Shown piece after piece: positions 24,982 through 32,907 of a stretch of 42,467 bases of DNA; positions within the stretch are counted from its first letter, which is position 1, and each line of letters starts with the position of its first letter. The position numbers were made by a program, and so were the translations under genes. This stretch comes from Parapedobacter sp964613725. GTDB taxonomy: Bacteria > Bacteroidota > Bacteroidia > Sphingobacteriales > Sphingobacteriaceae. The DNA is taken from the NCBI GenBank assembly GCA_964613725.1, contig CAZTJY010000013.1, positions 1 to 42,467 of the forward strand. The letters are read 5' to 3'. Under the pieces are notes generated by a model. The model was given only the letters and a program-made list of their open reading frames with translations, was not told where the DNA came from and searched no databases.

Positions 24982-24993
24982 TATGCATGCATA
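24982..24993. promoter_or_regulatory. Candidate MarR operator
   Basis: TATGCATGCATA, a perfect 12-bp palindrome two bases after the -7 box, covering the likely RNA start. This is the position of an autoregulatory repressor site for the MarR protein encoded next. Confidence 0.6.
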
Positions 24994-25015
24994 ATAAATT
25001 GTATGCGAAGCCAGT

Positions 25016-25447
25016 ATGAACGAGGACAATACGATAGACTATTACTTGAAGGCTGCGTGGCAGTCGGCAGCAAATAAATACAACCAGATTGCTGCGCAAT
25101 TCGGGATTACCCAAGCTACGGGGTATGTGCTCATCAATATCCACAAAGAAGGTACGCCGGTTTCGCAGATTGCCAACTTGCTGGGGGTAAAAACCACAAG
25201 CTTGTCGCGTATATTAAACAACCTGGAAGGTTTGGGGTTGATTTATAGGGAGACCAATAGCGCTGATAAGCGCTCGGTGAAAGTCTTCTTAACGGAATCG
25301 GGAAAAGAGAAACGGGCCCAAGCTAAGGATGTGGTTCGGAAATTCAATACGTATCTCGACGAGCACCTGTCTGAGGAGGAGCGGTCGTCGGCCATACACA
25401 CGTTGAAACGCATCAACGAGCTGGCCATACAGTATAAACCGGAGTGA
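25016..25447 (+). CDS. MarR family transcriptional regulator
   Basis: 143 residues, the usual MarR size. The winged helix-turn-helix is visible as TPVSQIANLLGVKTTSLSRILNNLE, followed by the wing (GLIYRETNSADKRSVKVFLTESG). Dimerising helices flank it. It is the first gene of an operon with fadB, fadA and an acyl-CoA dehydrogenase, so it likely represses fatty-acid breakdown and is released by an acyl-CoA or fatty acid; the ligand is inferred. The palindrome at its promoter is a good operator candidate. Confidence 0.92.
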   Translation: MNEDNTIDYYLKAAWQSAANKYNQIAAQFGITQATGYVLINIHKEGTPVSQIANLLGVKTTSLSRILNNLEGLGLIYRETNSADKRSVKVFLTESGKEKRAQAKDVVRKFNTYLDEHLSEEERSSAIHTLKRINELAIQYKPE

Positions 25448-25491
25448 GACATCAAATATGAGATTTGAGATATGAGACATCAGACAATAGA
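25443..25491. repeat. Heptamer-periodic repeat, locus 2 (marR/fadB junction)
   Basis: Seven successive seven-base units, most ending in GA or AGA. Examples are TATGAGA (25457-25463), TTTGAGA (25464-25470), TATGAGA again (25471-25477) and CATCAGA (25478-25484). The array includes the marR stop (25445-25447) and the fadB start codon (25472). Compare 4301-4335 and 32872-32907. Confidence 0.7.
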
Positions 25492-27916
25492 GAAGCGGCG
25501 GATCACCAAGGTAGCTGTTTTGGGCTCGGGGGTGATGGGGTCGCGCATTGCATGCCATTTCGCCAATATCGGTGTGGAAGTATTGTTGCTCGATATTGTG
25601 CCCAATGAATTGACTAAACCGGAAGCGGCCAAGGGACTAACGTTCGACAGCAAGGCGGTACGCAACCGCATCGTGAACCAGTCGCTGGAGGGCGCCATCA
25701 AAAGTAATCCCTCGCCTGTATTCAGTAAACGGAGTGCGAAGCGGATTACGACCGGGAACTTCGACGACGATTTCGCAAATATTGGGTCGGCCGACTGGAT
25801 CATCGAGGTGGTGGTGGAGCGGTTGGATATCAAAAAACAGGTGTTCGACCGGGTGGAACAGTATCGTAAGGCAGGTTCGCTGGTCACTTCCAATACGTCA
25901 GGCATTCCCATCCATTTGATGGCTGATGGACGTAGCGACGACTTCAAATCACATTTCTGCGGTACACACTTTTTCAATCCGCCCCGTTACCTGCGATTGC
26001 TCGAAATTATCCCCACCCCGGATACCCAGCCGGCGGTTGTTGACTTCCTGATGCATTATGGCGACAAGTTCCTCGGTAAAACCACCGTGCTCTGCAAAGA
26101 TACGCCAGCATTCATCGGCAACCGCATCGGCGTGTATTCCATGCTGGCCCTTACCCATTTGGTCGAACAGCTTGGTCTCACGGTTGAAGAAGTGGATAAG
26201 TTTACCGGTCCAGCCATGGGGCACCCCAAGTCGGCGACTTTCCGTACGGCCGATGTGGTGGGCCTTGATACGCTGGTAAACGTGGCCAACGGACTGGCGG
26301 AGAACGCACCCAATGATGAAGCCAAAGGGGTTTTCCAATTGCCCGAATACATCCAGCAGATGGTCGACAAAAAATGGCTGGGCGAGAAGAGCGGACAGGG
26401 GTTCTACAAGAAAATAAAGGCCGAAAAAGGCAATAGCGTTATCCTGGCACTCGATCTTAAAACGCTGGAATACCGCCAGCAGGACAAAGTGAAGGCACCG
26501 ACGCTGGATGCTACAAAAGGGGAGGAGGATATCCGCAAACGCATGAAGGTGTACGAGCAGGGCACCGATAGAGCCGGCGAATTCTTCCGCGCCATGCATT
26601 ACCCGTTGTTTGAATACGTCTCCCGCCGGGTGCCCGAAATCACCGACGAATTTTTCCGCATCGACGACGCCATGCGTGCCGGATTCGGTTGGGAGCTCGG
26701 CCCGTTTGAAGTGTGGGATGCCTTGGGCGTGAAGGAAACGTTGGAAAAGATAAAATCAGAAGAAAAGCGCGTGCCCGGCCACAGTGGCGAGGTAGCCGAT
26801 TGGGTACAGGATATGGTGGCCACGGGCCACGACTCCTTTTACAAGGTGGAAAATGGTGCACGTCATTATTACGATATCGGCAGCAAATCGTACAAACCCA
26901 TTCCCGGTATTGAGGGTTTTATTATCCTCAATGACATCCGCGAGCAGAAAACTGTCTGGAAGAACAGCGGGCTTACGGTTACCGACCTCGGCGATGGCAT
27001 CCTCAATGCGGAGGTCCACACGAAGATGAATACGATAGGGGGCGATGTCATCCAAGGGTTGCATAAGGCTATCGATTTGGCAGAAAAGGACTTCCGGGGG
27101 CTGGTCATCGGAAACGACGGAGCCAATTTTTCCGCCGGTGCGAACATCGGCATGATTTTCATGATGGCGGTGGAGCAGGATTACGACGAACTGAATATGG
27201 CGGTGAAGACGTTTCAGGATACGGCTATGCGGCTGCGGTACTCCGCCATCCCTGTGGTAGCCGCGCCGTTTAATCTCACGCTGGGCGGTGGCTGCGAGTT
27301 TTCCATGCATGCTGACTTCGTGCAGCTCCATGCCGAAACGTACATGGGGTTGGTGGAATTCGGGGTGGGGGTCATTCCGGGCGGCGGCGGCTCAAAGGAG
27401 TTTGCGCTACGTGCGTCTGACGAATTCAAGGAAGGGCAGATTGTGCAACAAACACTGCGGGATCGGTTCCTGACCATCGGGCAGGCCAAGGTGTCTACGT
27501 CGGCGGTAGAGGCGTTCGAATTGGGGTATCTCCAGGCGGGTAAGTACGCCATCAGCATGAACCGCGGCCGGTTGCTGGCCGACGCCAAGGCAAAGGCTAT
27601 TGAATTGGCGGAGACGGGATACACGCAACCGGTACGGCGAAAGGACATCACGGTACTGGGCAAGCAGGGGTTGGGTATCGTGTATGCCGGAGCAAACTCG
27701 ATGCGTGCCGGTAATTACATTTCCGAACACGACCAGAAGATATCTGAAAAGTTGGGCTGGGTGATGTGCGGCGGCGACCTGTCGTCGCCAACCGAAGTGT
27801 CCGAGCAATACTTGTTGGATCTGGAGCGGGAGGCCTTCTTATCGTTATGCGGCGAGCGGAAGACGCTGGAAAGAATCCAACACATGCTAACCAAAGGTAA
27901 ACCATTAAGAAATTAA
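25472..27916 (+). CDS. fadB: 3-hydroxyacyl-CoA dehydrogenase / enoyl-CoA hydratase
   Basis: 814 residues. Two beta-oxidation steps in one protein: hydration of enoyl-CoA and NAD-dependent oxidation of the 3-hydroxyacyl-CoA. The dehydrogenase comes first: Rossmann loop LGSGVMGS near residue 17, SNTSGIP, and the catalytic His in HFFNPPRYLRLLEI. The hydratase is at ~500-690, with the oxyanion-hole stretch NFSAGANIGMI and GGGCEFSMHAD. This order is the reverse of E. coli FadB. The first ~8 codons are made of heptamer repeat DNA, so the N-terminus may vary. Thiolase follows after 2 bases. Confidence 0.95.
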   Translation: MRHQTIEKRRITKVAVLGSGVMGSRIACHFANIGVEVLLLDIVPNELTKPEAAKGLTFDSKAVRNRIVNQSLEGAIKSNPSPVFSKRSAKRITTGNFDDDFANIGSADWIIEVVVERLDIKKQVFDRVEQYRKAGSLVTSNTSGIPIHLMADGRSDDFKSHFCGTHFFNPPRYLRLLEIIPTPDTQPAVVDFLMHYGDKFLGKTTVLCKDTPAFIGNRIGVYSMLALTHLVEQLGLTVEEVDKFTGPAMGHPKSATFRTADVVGLDTLVNVANGLAENAPNDEAKGVFQLPEYIQQMVDKKWLGEKSGQGFYKKIKAEKGNSVILALDLKTLEYRQQDKVKAPTLDATKGEEDIRKRMKVYEQGTDRAGEFFRAMHYPLFEYVSRRVPEITDEFFRIDDAMRAGFGWELGPFEVWDALGVKETLEKIKSEEKRVPGHSGEVADWVQDMVATGHDSFYKVENGARHYYDIGSKSYKPIPGIEGFIILNDIREQKTVWKNSGLTVTDLGDGILNAEVHTKMNTIGGDVIQGLHKAIDLAEKDFRGLVIGNDGANFSAGANIGMIFMMAVEQDYDELNMAVKTFQDTAMRLRYSAIPVVAAPFNLTLGGGCEFSMHADFVQLHAETYMGLVEFGVGVIPGGGGSKEFALRASDEFKEGQIVQQTLRDRFLTIGQAKVSTSAVEAFELGYLQAGKYAISMNRGRLLADAKAKAIELAETGYTQPVRRKDITVLGKQGLGIVYAGANSMRAGNYISEHDQKISEKLGWVMCGGDLSSPTEVSEQYLLDLEREAFLSLCGERKTLERIQHMLTKGKPLRN

Positions 27917-27918
27917 CT

Positions 27919-29094
27919 ATGGACGCGTATATTGTGGCTGGGTATAGAACAGCGGTTGGAAAAGCCCCACGAGGCGTATTTCGTTTTACAAGGGCGGATG
28001 ATCTCGCGGCAGATGTCATTAAGCACCTAGTAGCTTCCGTGCCTAATCTTGATAAAGAGCAAATTGACGATGTAATCGTGGGTAATGCCACCCCGGAGGC
28101 AGAACAGGGGCTTAACATCGGCCGGATGATTTCATTGATGGGCCTCGATACGGAGAAAGTGCCGGGCATGACGGTGAACCGTTATTGCGCGTCGGGTTTG
28201 GAAACCATCGCTACGGCCGTAGCTAAAGTCAAGTCGGGCATGGCAGATGCCATTATCGCGGGCGGTGTGGAAGTCATGTCGGGCATGCCGTTCGGCGGCT
28301 GGAAGCTAGTGCCCAATGCGGAAGTGGCTAAAAAACATCCTGATTGGTACTGGGGGATGGGGCTTACAGCGGAAGCCGTAGCCAAAGAATACAAGGTAAG
28401 CCGGGAAGACCAGGATGCATTTTCCTTGGAGTCGCACCGGAAGGCGGTAGCGGCTATAAGTAATGGTCACTTAAAAGACGGCATAGTGCCTATCACCGTT
28501 CAGGAACGGTATCTGGAAGACGGTAAGAAGTTAAATACCCGCGAGTATGTGGTGGATACTGACGAGGGGCCGCGTGCAGATACGAATATGGAGGCGCTGG
28601 CGAAACTGAAACCGGTTTTTGCAGTAGGGGGAACGGTTACCGCAGGTAATTCCTCCCAGACGTCCGATGGCGCCGCGTTTGTACTGGTCGTTTCCGAAAA
28701 GAAAATGAAGGAATTGAATGTGGAGCCCATTGCCCGCTTGGTAAGCTACGGTGTGGCCGGGGTGCCGCCCCGTATCATGGGTATCGGCCCTATCTTTGCC
28801 ATTCCAAAAGCATTGAAGATGGCGGGGATGAAGCTCGACGATATGGAGCTCATCGAGCTGAACGAGGCTTTCGCAGCACAATCGCTGGCGGTCATCCGCG
28901 AGCTCGGCATCAATCCCGATATCTTAAATGTAAACGGCGGCGCCATCGCATTGGGGCATCCGTTGGGTTGCTCGGGGGCCAAATTATCGGTGCAGCTGTT
29001 CCATGAAATGAAACGCCGGAACCAACGGTACGGCATGGTAACGATGTGTGTAGGCACCGGCCAGGGTGCGGCAGGCATCTTCGAGATTTTATAA
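27919..29094 (+). CDS. fadA: Acetyl-CoA C-acyltransferase (3-ketoacyl-CoA thiolase)
   Basis: 391 residues, standard thiolase length. It cleaves 3-ketoacyl-CoA to acetyl-CoA and a shortened acyl-CoA. The nucleophile is Cys90 in NRYCASGLET. The catalytic His is in GHPLGCSGA (His347) and the second Cys is in CVGTGQGAAG (Cys377). The NEAFAAQ motif is present. It forms the trifunctional set with fadB directly upstream. Confidence 0.96.
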   Translation: MDAYIVAGYRTAVGKAPRGVFRFTRADDLAADVIKHLVASVPNLDKEQIDDVIVGNATPEAEQGLNIGRMISLMGLDTEKVPGMTVNRYCASGLETIATAVAKVKSGMADAIIAGGVEVMSGMPFGGWKLVPNAEVAKKHPDWYWGMGLTAEAVAKEYKVSREDQDAFSLESHRKAVAAISNGHLKDGIVPITVQERYLEDGKKLNTREYVVDTDEGPRADTNMEALAKLKPVFAVGGTVTAGNSSQTSDGAAFVLVVSEKKMKELNVEPIARLVSYGVAGVPPRIMGIGPIFAIPKALKMAGMKLDDMELIELNEAFAAQSLAVIRELGINPDILNVNGGAIALGHPLGCSGAKLSVQLFHEMKRRNQRYGMVTMCVGTGQGAAGIFEIL

Positions 29095-29111
29095 CGCATA
29101 ACTAGATTCAA

Positions 29112-30902
29112 ATGGACTCGGACACAAAAACAACGATAAAAGGGGGTGAATTCGTCATCCGTGAAACGTCCTTTGAGGATGTGTTCGTCCCCGAGGAATT
29201 CGACGAGGAACAGGTGATGATCCGGCAGACCTGTAACGATTTCCTGGAAGCAGAGATTTTTCCCAACCTGGAGCGCATCGATGCACAGGAGGAAGGACTT
29301 ATGGAAAGCCTGCTCGATAAGGCCGGTGAGCTGGGCTTGTTGGGCGTTTCCGTTCCAGAAGCCTACGGGGGGTTTGGAAAGAATTTTAATACGTCCATGC
29401 TCGTCGCGGATGTAATCGGCGCGGGCCATTCGTTCGCTGTTGCCCTTTCGGCCCATACGGGTATCGGCACGCTGCCTATCCTTTACTATGGCAACGATGC
29501 CCAAAAGGAAAAGTACGTCCCGAAACTGGCCACAGGCGAATGGAAGGCGGCCTATTGCCTAACGGAACCCAATTCGGGGTCTGATGCCAATTCGGGACGC
29601 ACCAGTGCGAAGCTCAACGGGGAGGGTACCCATTACCTTATCAACGGGCAAAAGATGTGGATCACCAATGGCGGATTTGCTGATGTATTCATCGTCTTTG
29701 CTAAAATCGATGACGACAAGAACCTGACCGCATTTATCGTGGAACGCGATTTCGGCGGCATTACCATGAATCCGGAAGAGCATAAGCTCGGCATCAAGGG
29801 CTCATCCACCCGACAGCTGTTTTTCAACGATTGTCCCGTGCCGGTAGAAAATATGCTGTCTGATCGCGAGAATGGGTTTAAAATTGCCGTTAATATTCTC
29901 AACGTAGGGCGTATTAAGCTTGGTGCCGCTACCATTGGCTCTTCCCGGCGGGTAATCAACCAAGCAGTGCGGTATGCCAACGAACGGGTGCAATTCGGCT
30001 TGCCGATTTCCAAATTCGGGGCCATCCGTTATAAGCTGGCCGAAATGGCTGTAAGGAATTTTGCGGTGGAAAGTGCCGCATACCGGGCCGGGCAAAACAT
30101 CGACGATGCCTACGATGCATTGGTGTCTGGGGGCATGGATGCAGCGAAAGCCAAGTTGAAAGCCACCGAGCAGTTTGCCATTGAATGTGCCATATTGAAG
30201 GTGTGGGGCTCTGAAATGCTCGACTATGTGGTGGATGAGGGCGTACAGGTATACGGGGGCATGGGCTATTCGGCCGACGCGCCCATGGAACGGGCTTATC
30301 GTGACTCGCGCATCAACCGCATCTTTGAGGGCACTAACGAAGTCAATCGCTTGCTCATCGTGGATATGCTCCTGAAGCGCGCCCTCAAAGGGGAGCTCGA
30401 CCTCATGGGTCCAGCACAGGCAGTGGCTAGCGAGTTAATGGCCATTCCCGATTTCGGGGAGGTAGAAGATGCACTGTTTACCTATGAAAAGAAGCTGCTC
30501 GCCAACCTGAAGAAAGCGGGGTTGCTGGTGGCCGGTGCGGCCGTGCAAAAGCTGATGATGACGTTGCAAAAAGAGCAGGAAGTGCTGATAAACATCGCCG
30601 ATATTATTGGTGGCGTGTACGTGGCCGAATCGACATTGCTCCGTGCCGAAAAATTGGTGCAGCAGCGGGGTGAGCAAGCCGTGCAACGGCAGCTGGATAT
30701 GGCACGGGTATACTTGCACACCACGATAGACCGGGTGTACCTCGCCGGGAAGGAAGCGTTCAATTCCTTTGCCGAGGGTGATGAATTGAAGATGATGCTG
30801 GTCGGCCTCCGGCGTTTCACCAAGACGGAACCCTACAACGTCAAGGATGCCCGGCAACGGATAGCAATAGCATTAATTGAGGCAAATGGCTGGTGTTTCT
30901 AA
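29112..30902 (+). CDS. Acyl-CoA dehydrogenase, long form
   Basis: 596 residues. FAD enzyme for the first beta-oxidation step. Typical motifs: YCLTEPNSGSDANSGRT for FAD binding, KMWITNGGFADVF, and YGGMGYSADAPMERAYRD followed by RIFEGTNEVNR. A C-terminal extension of ~170 residues beyond the core makes it like the very-long-chain/ACAD9 class rather than short-chain enzymes. It is the last gene of the marR-fad operon, followed by a terminator at 30927. Chain-length preference cannot be read from the sequence. Confidence 0.93.
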   Translation: MDSDTKTTIKGGEFVIRETSFEDVFVPEEFDEEQVMIRQTCNDFLEAEIFPNLERIDAQEEGLMESLLDKAGELGLLGVSVPEAYGGFGKNFNTSMLVADVIGAGHSFAVALSAHTGIGTLPILYYGNDAQKEKYVPKLATGEWKAAYCLTEPNSGSDANSGRTSAKLNGEGTHYLINGQKMWITNGGFADVFIVFAKIDDDKNLTAFIVERDFGGITMNPEEHKLGIKGSSTRQLFFNDCPVPVENMLSDRENGFKIAVNILNVGRIKLGAATIGSSRRVINQAVRYANERVQFGLPISKFGAIRYKLAEMAVRNFAVESAAYRAGQNIDDAYDALVSGGMDAAKAKLKATEQFAIECAILKVWGSEMLDYVVDEGVQVYGGMGYSADAPMERAYRDSRINRIFEGTNEVNRLLIVDMLLKRALKGELDLMGPAQAVASELMAIPDFGEVEDALFTYEKKLLANLKKAGLLVAGAAVQKLMMTLQKEQEVLINIADIIGGVYVAESTLLRAEKLVQQRGEQAVQRQLDMARVYLHTTIDRVYLAGKEAFNSFAEGDELKMMLVGLRRFTKTEPYNVKDARQRIAIALIEANGWCF

Positions 30903-30926
30903 AGATTCACAAACACATGAAGCGGA

Positions 30927-30958
30927 ACCGGGGTGGGACAACTTATCCCGGTTTTTTG
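30927..30958 (+). terminator. Terminator of the fad operon
   Basis: AACCGGG (30927-30933) pairs with CCCGGTT (30948-30954) and continues into a run of T to 30958. It lies 25 bases after the acyl-CoA dehydrogenase stop. Confidence 0.8.
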
Positions 30959-31035
30959 TTGACTATACATTAGGATCTGTCTGATATGGAAATTAGACCG
31001 ATATTACATCATTATAGAAAGTCCTGCATATTTCG

Positions 31036-31043
31036 TACGTTTG
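31036..31043 (+). promoter_or_regulatory. Bacteroidota -7 box for the ECF sigma gene
   Basis: TACGTTTG fits TAnnTTTG and overlaps the TTG at 31041 that would be the longest start, so translation should start at the ATG at 31059 with a very short leader. Confidence 0.5.
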
Positions 31044-31058
31044 GCTAGGGTATCATCG

Positions 31059-31622
31059 ATGGCATCAGCAATTGAAGAGCAGAAATTATTGGAAAGTTAC
31101 CGGGAAACCGGCAACCTGCAGTTGCTAGGCAAGCTGTATGAACCATACATGCCCCTTGTGTATGGTTTGTGCTTCAAATATTACAAAGACGAAGCAAAAA
31201 GTGAAGATGCGGTGATGCAGATTTTTGAGTCGCTCATCACGAAACTGCGTGCCCATGAGGTAACCAATTTCAAGAGCTGGTTATACACGTTGGCCCGAAA
31301 CCATTGCCTCATGGATTTGCGGACGGCCAATCGCATACACACGGTCGCTATCGACGAACATCTTGTGGAAAGTGACGCTTTTCTGCATCAACAACATAGT
31401 GGGGGGGGAATCCCGGAGGAAAAACTGACGTTGATGGAGTCTTGCTTAAAAACACTCAATGCCGAACAGCAAACATGTGTCCGGCTATTTTACCTGGAGC
31501 AGAAATGCTATAAAGAAGTCGCCGACATCACTGGTTATGACCTCAACAAGGTGAAGAGCCATATCCAGAACGGCAAGCGCAATTTGAAAATCTGTATGGA
31601 GAAAGATAAACATGAATACTAG
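31059..31622 (+). CDS. ECF-type RNA polymerase sigma factor
   Basis: 187 residues. Sigma region 2 is seen in LYEPYMPLVYGLCFKYYKDE, then DAVMQIFESL and FKSWLYTLARNHCLMDLR. Sigma region 4 is in LKTLNAEQQTCVRLFYLEQ and CYKEVADITGYDLNKVKSHIQNGKRNL. It is a small two-domain extracytoplasmic-function sigma factor that should be held inactive by the membrane protein encoded next, which it overlaps by 11 bases. The regulon and signal are unknown; no outer-membrane receptor gene is near. Confidence 0.92.
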   Translation: MASAIEEQKLLESYRETGNLQLLGKLYEPYMPLVYGLCFKYYKDEAKSEDAVMQIFESLITKLRAHEVTNFKSWLYTLARNHCLMDLRTANRIHTVAIDEHLVESDAFLHQQHSGGGIPEEKLTLMESCLKTLNAEQQTCVRLFYLEQKCYKEVADITGYDLNKVKSHIQNGKRNLKICMEKDKHEY

Positions 31623-32265
31623 TTACCATATTGTCCGTATACAGCGGTACCTCAACGGCGAACTGAGCAGGGATGAGATGTATGAACTCGAACGGGAGGC
31701 ACTCGACGACCCGTTACTGCAGGATGCGATCGATGGCTACCGGTTGCAGCAGCATGTGAGCCATCGGCAGCTTAGTTTGCTACAGCAACGGTTGGCCGAC
31801 CGTATTGGGGGGCAGGCGAAGGAGCGCAATGCATTTTTCTTCGGATGGCAGCGCCTTAGTGTGGCAGCCACTGCGTGTGTGCTCATGGTGCTCGTACTGG
31901 TACTGCTATGGATGCGCAACCAACCGGCACAGCAACGGGCTGATGAAAAGGAAGTACATGTGGAACTGGCTGCTCCCGAAACGCTAGTGAGTGCCTACGC
32001 GGTAGCGGCTACCGGTGCCGGACTCGATGCTTATCCGGAAGGGGGATGGGATGCCTTCAATGGATATCTCCGTGATCAGCTTGCGGGTACCTCACTAAGG
32101 GGAAAGACCATATTAGCCTTCGAGATTAATGCGCAGGGGATGCCAGTGAATATCGAAACGGCTGGTCAAGCAGATACGGATTTCCTTTCTGAGCTGCGGC
32201 CGCTATTGGAGGCGGGACCGAAATGGAGTGGCCATAAAGCACAGTTGGAAATTACATTCGAATAG
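31612..32265 (+). CDS. Anti-sigma-like membrane protein with TonB-C-like domain
   Basis: 217 residues. The N-terminal ~75 residues are charged and helical (YLNGELSRDEMYELEREALD), as in cytoplasmic anti-sigma segments. One membrane helix spans ~83-101 (LSVAATACVLMVLVLVLLW), and ~115 residues lie outside. Residues 143-217 (GGWDAFNGYLRDQL, TILAFEINAQGMPVNIETAG, LLEAGPKWSG) resemble the C-terminal domain of TonB. The 11-base overlap with the sigma gene supports a sigma/anti-sigma pair. No zinc-binding HxxxCxxC is seen. The periplasmic domain may sense a signal or a partner. Function is inferred from arrangement. Confidence 0.75.
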   Translation: MNTSYHIVRIQRYLNGELSRDEMYELEREALDDPLLQDAIDGYRLQQHVSHRQLSLLQQRLADRIGGQAKERNAFFFGWQRLSVAATACVLMVLVLVLLWMRNQPAQQRADEKEVHVELAAPETLVSAYAVAATGAGLDAYPEGGWDAFNGYLRDQLAGTSLRGKTILAFEINAQGMPVNIETAGQADTDFLSELRPLLEAGPKWSGHKAQLEITFE

Positions 32266-32284
32266 TAAGGGTACCCACCGCGGC

Positions 32285-32860
32285 TTACTCTTCCCATCGG
32301 ACTTTCTCGGCAAGCGGCCTTCGGTTTGCTGCTCGCGACGGCTCATCGTGATAGCCCATGTAAAAGAAGCCGAGGCATTCTTCGTTTTCGGCAAGCCCTA
32401 AAAATTTACCGATATTTTTGATGGTACCGGGACTGCTCCAGTAGCCGCCGATACCCGCTGCAGACGCGGCTAGCCAGAGATTCTGAACCGCACATGCAGT
32501 AGCAGCAAGTTCTTCCCATTGTGGCACCACACCACTGTATGAAGCCACGATCGCGACGACTGCTCCGGACCGCAGCACCTTGTCGCGCGTGCTATCCAGT
32601 TTTTTCTGAAGGAATTGTTCCGGCGGGGTATGGGCTTTGTAAAGTGCAGCCAGTTGTTCCGCCAGCCGCTTCAGGCCCTGCTCACGGAATACGATAAACC
32701 GCCACGGCTGGGTAAGCTTGTGAGTCGGCGCGGCGTTGGCACAATCTAGCAGCTCGGTTAACAATGCTTTGGGGATAACCTGCGAGGTATAGCTTGGCGG
32801 AAAAATTGCCCGACGATGATTGATAATCTGTTTGATGGTTTCGAAATGAGCTGATGGCAT
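32285..32860 (-). CDS. Nitroreductase family protein
   Basis: 191 residues, an FMN-dependent NAD(P)H oxidoreductase of the small nitroreductase family. N-terminal RRAIFPPSYTSQVIP with the FMN-phosphate Arg, AAPTHKLTQPWRFIVF in the first flavin contact, and late GGYWSSPGTIKNIGKFLGL, ending in the CLGFFYMGYHD strand. The physiological substrate is unknown. It is convergent with the anti-sigma gene (stops about 20 bases apart) and downstream of pepT in the same direction. Confidence 0.9.
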   Translation of the reverse strand: MPSAHFETIKQIINHRRAIFPPSYTSQVIPKALLTELLDCANAAPTHKLTQPWRFIVFREQGLKRLAEQLAALYKAHTPPEQFLQKKLDSTRDKVLRSGAVVAIVASYSGVVPQWEELAATACAVQNLWLAASAAGIGGYWSSPGTIKNIGKFLGLAENEECLGFFYMGYHDEPSRAANRRPLAEKVRWEE

Positions 32861-32871
32861 ATGGAGAATGA

Positions 32872-32907
32872 CTTACGATTTACAACGCGCTGACTTATGA
32901 TTTATGA
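32872..32907. repeat. Heptamer-periodic repeat, locus 3
   Basis: Seven-base units CTTACGA (32872-32878), TTTACAA (32879-32885), CTTATGA (32894-32900) and TTTATGA (32901-32907), with one 8-base slip between the pairs. It lies between pepT and the nitroreductase gene and reaches the pepT stop codon. Confidence 0.6.

Noticed and set aside
32264..32289. Inverted repeat AGTAAG/CTTACT between the anti-sigma and nitroreductase stops, considered as a bidirectional terminator
   Set aside because: Only six pairs with a 14-base loop and no T-run on either side; too weak to call.
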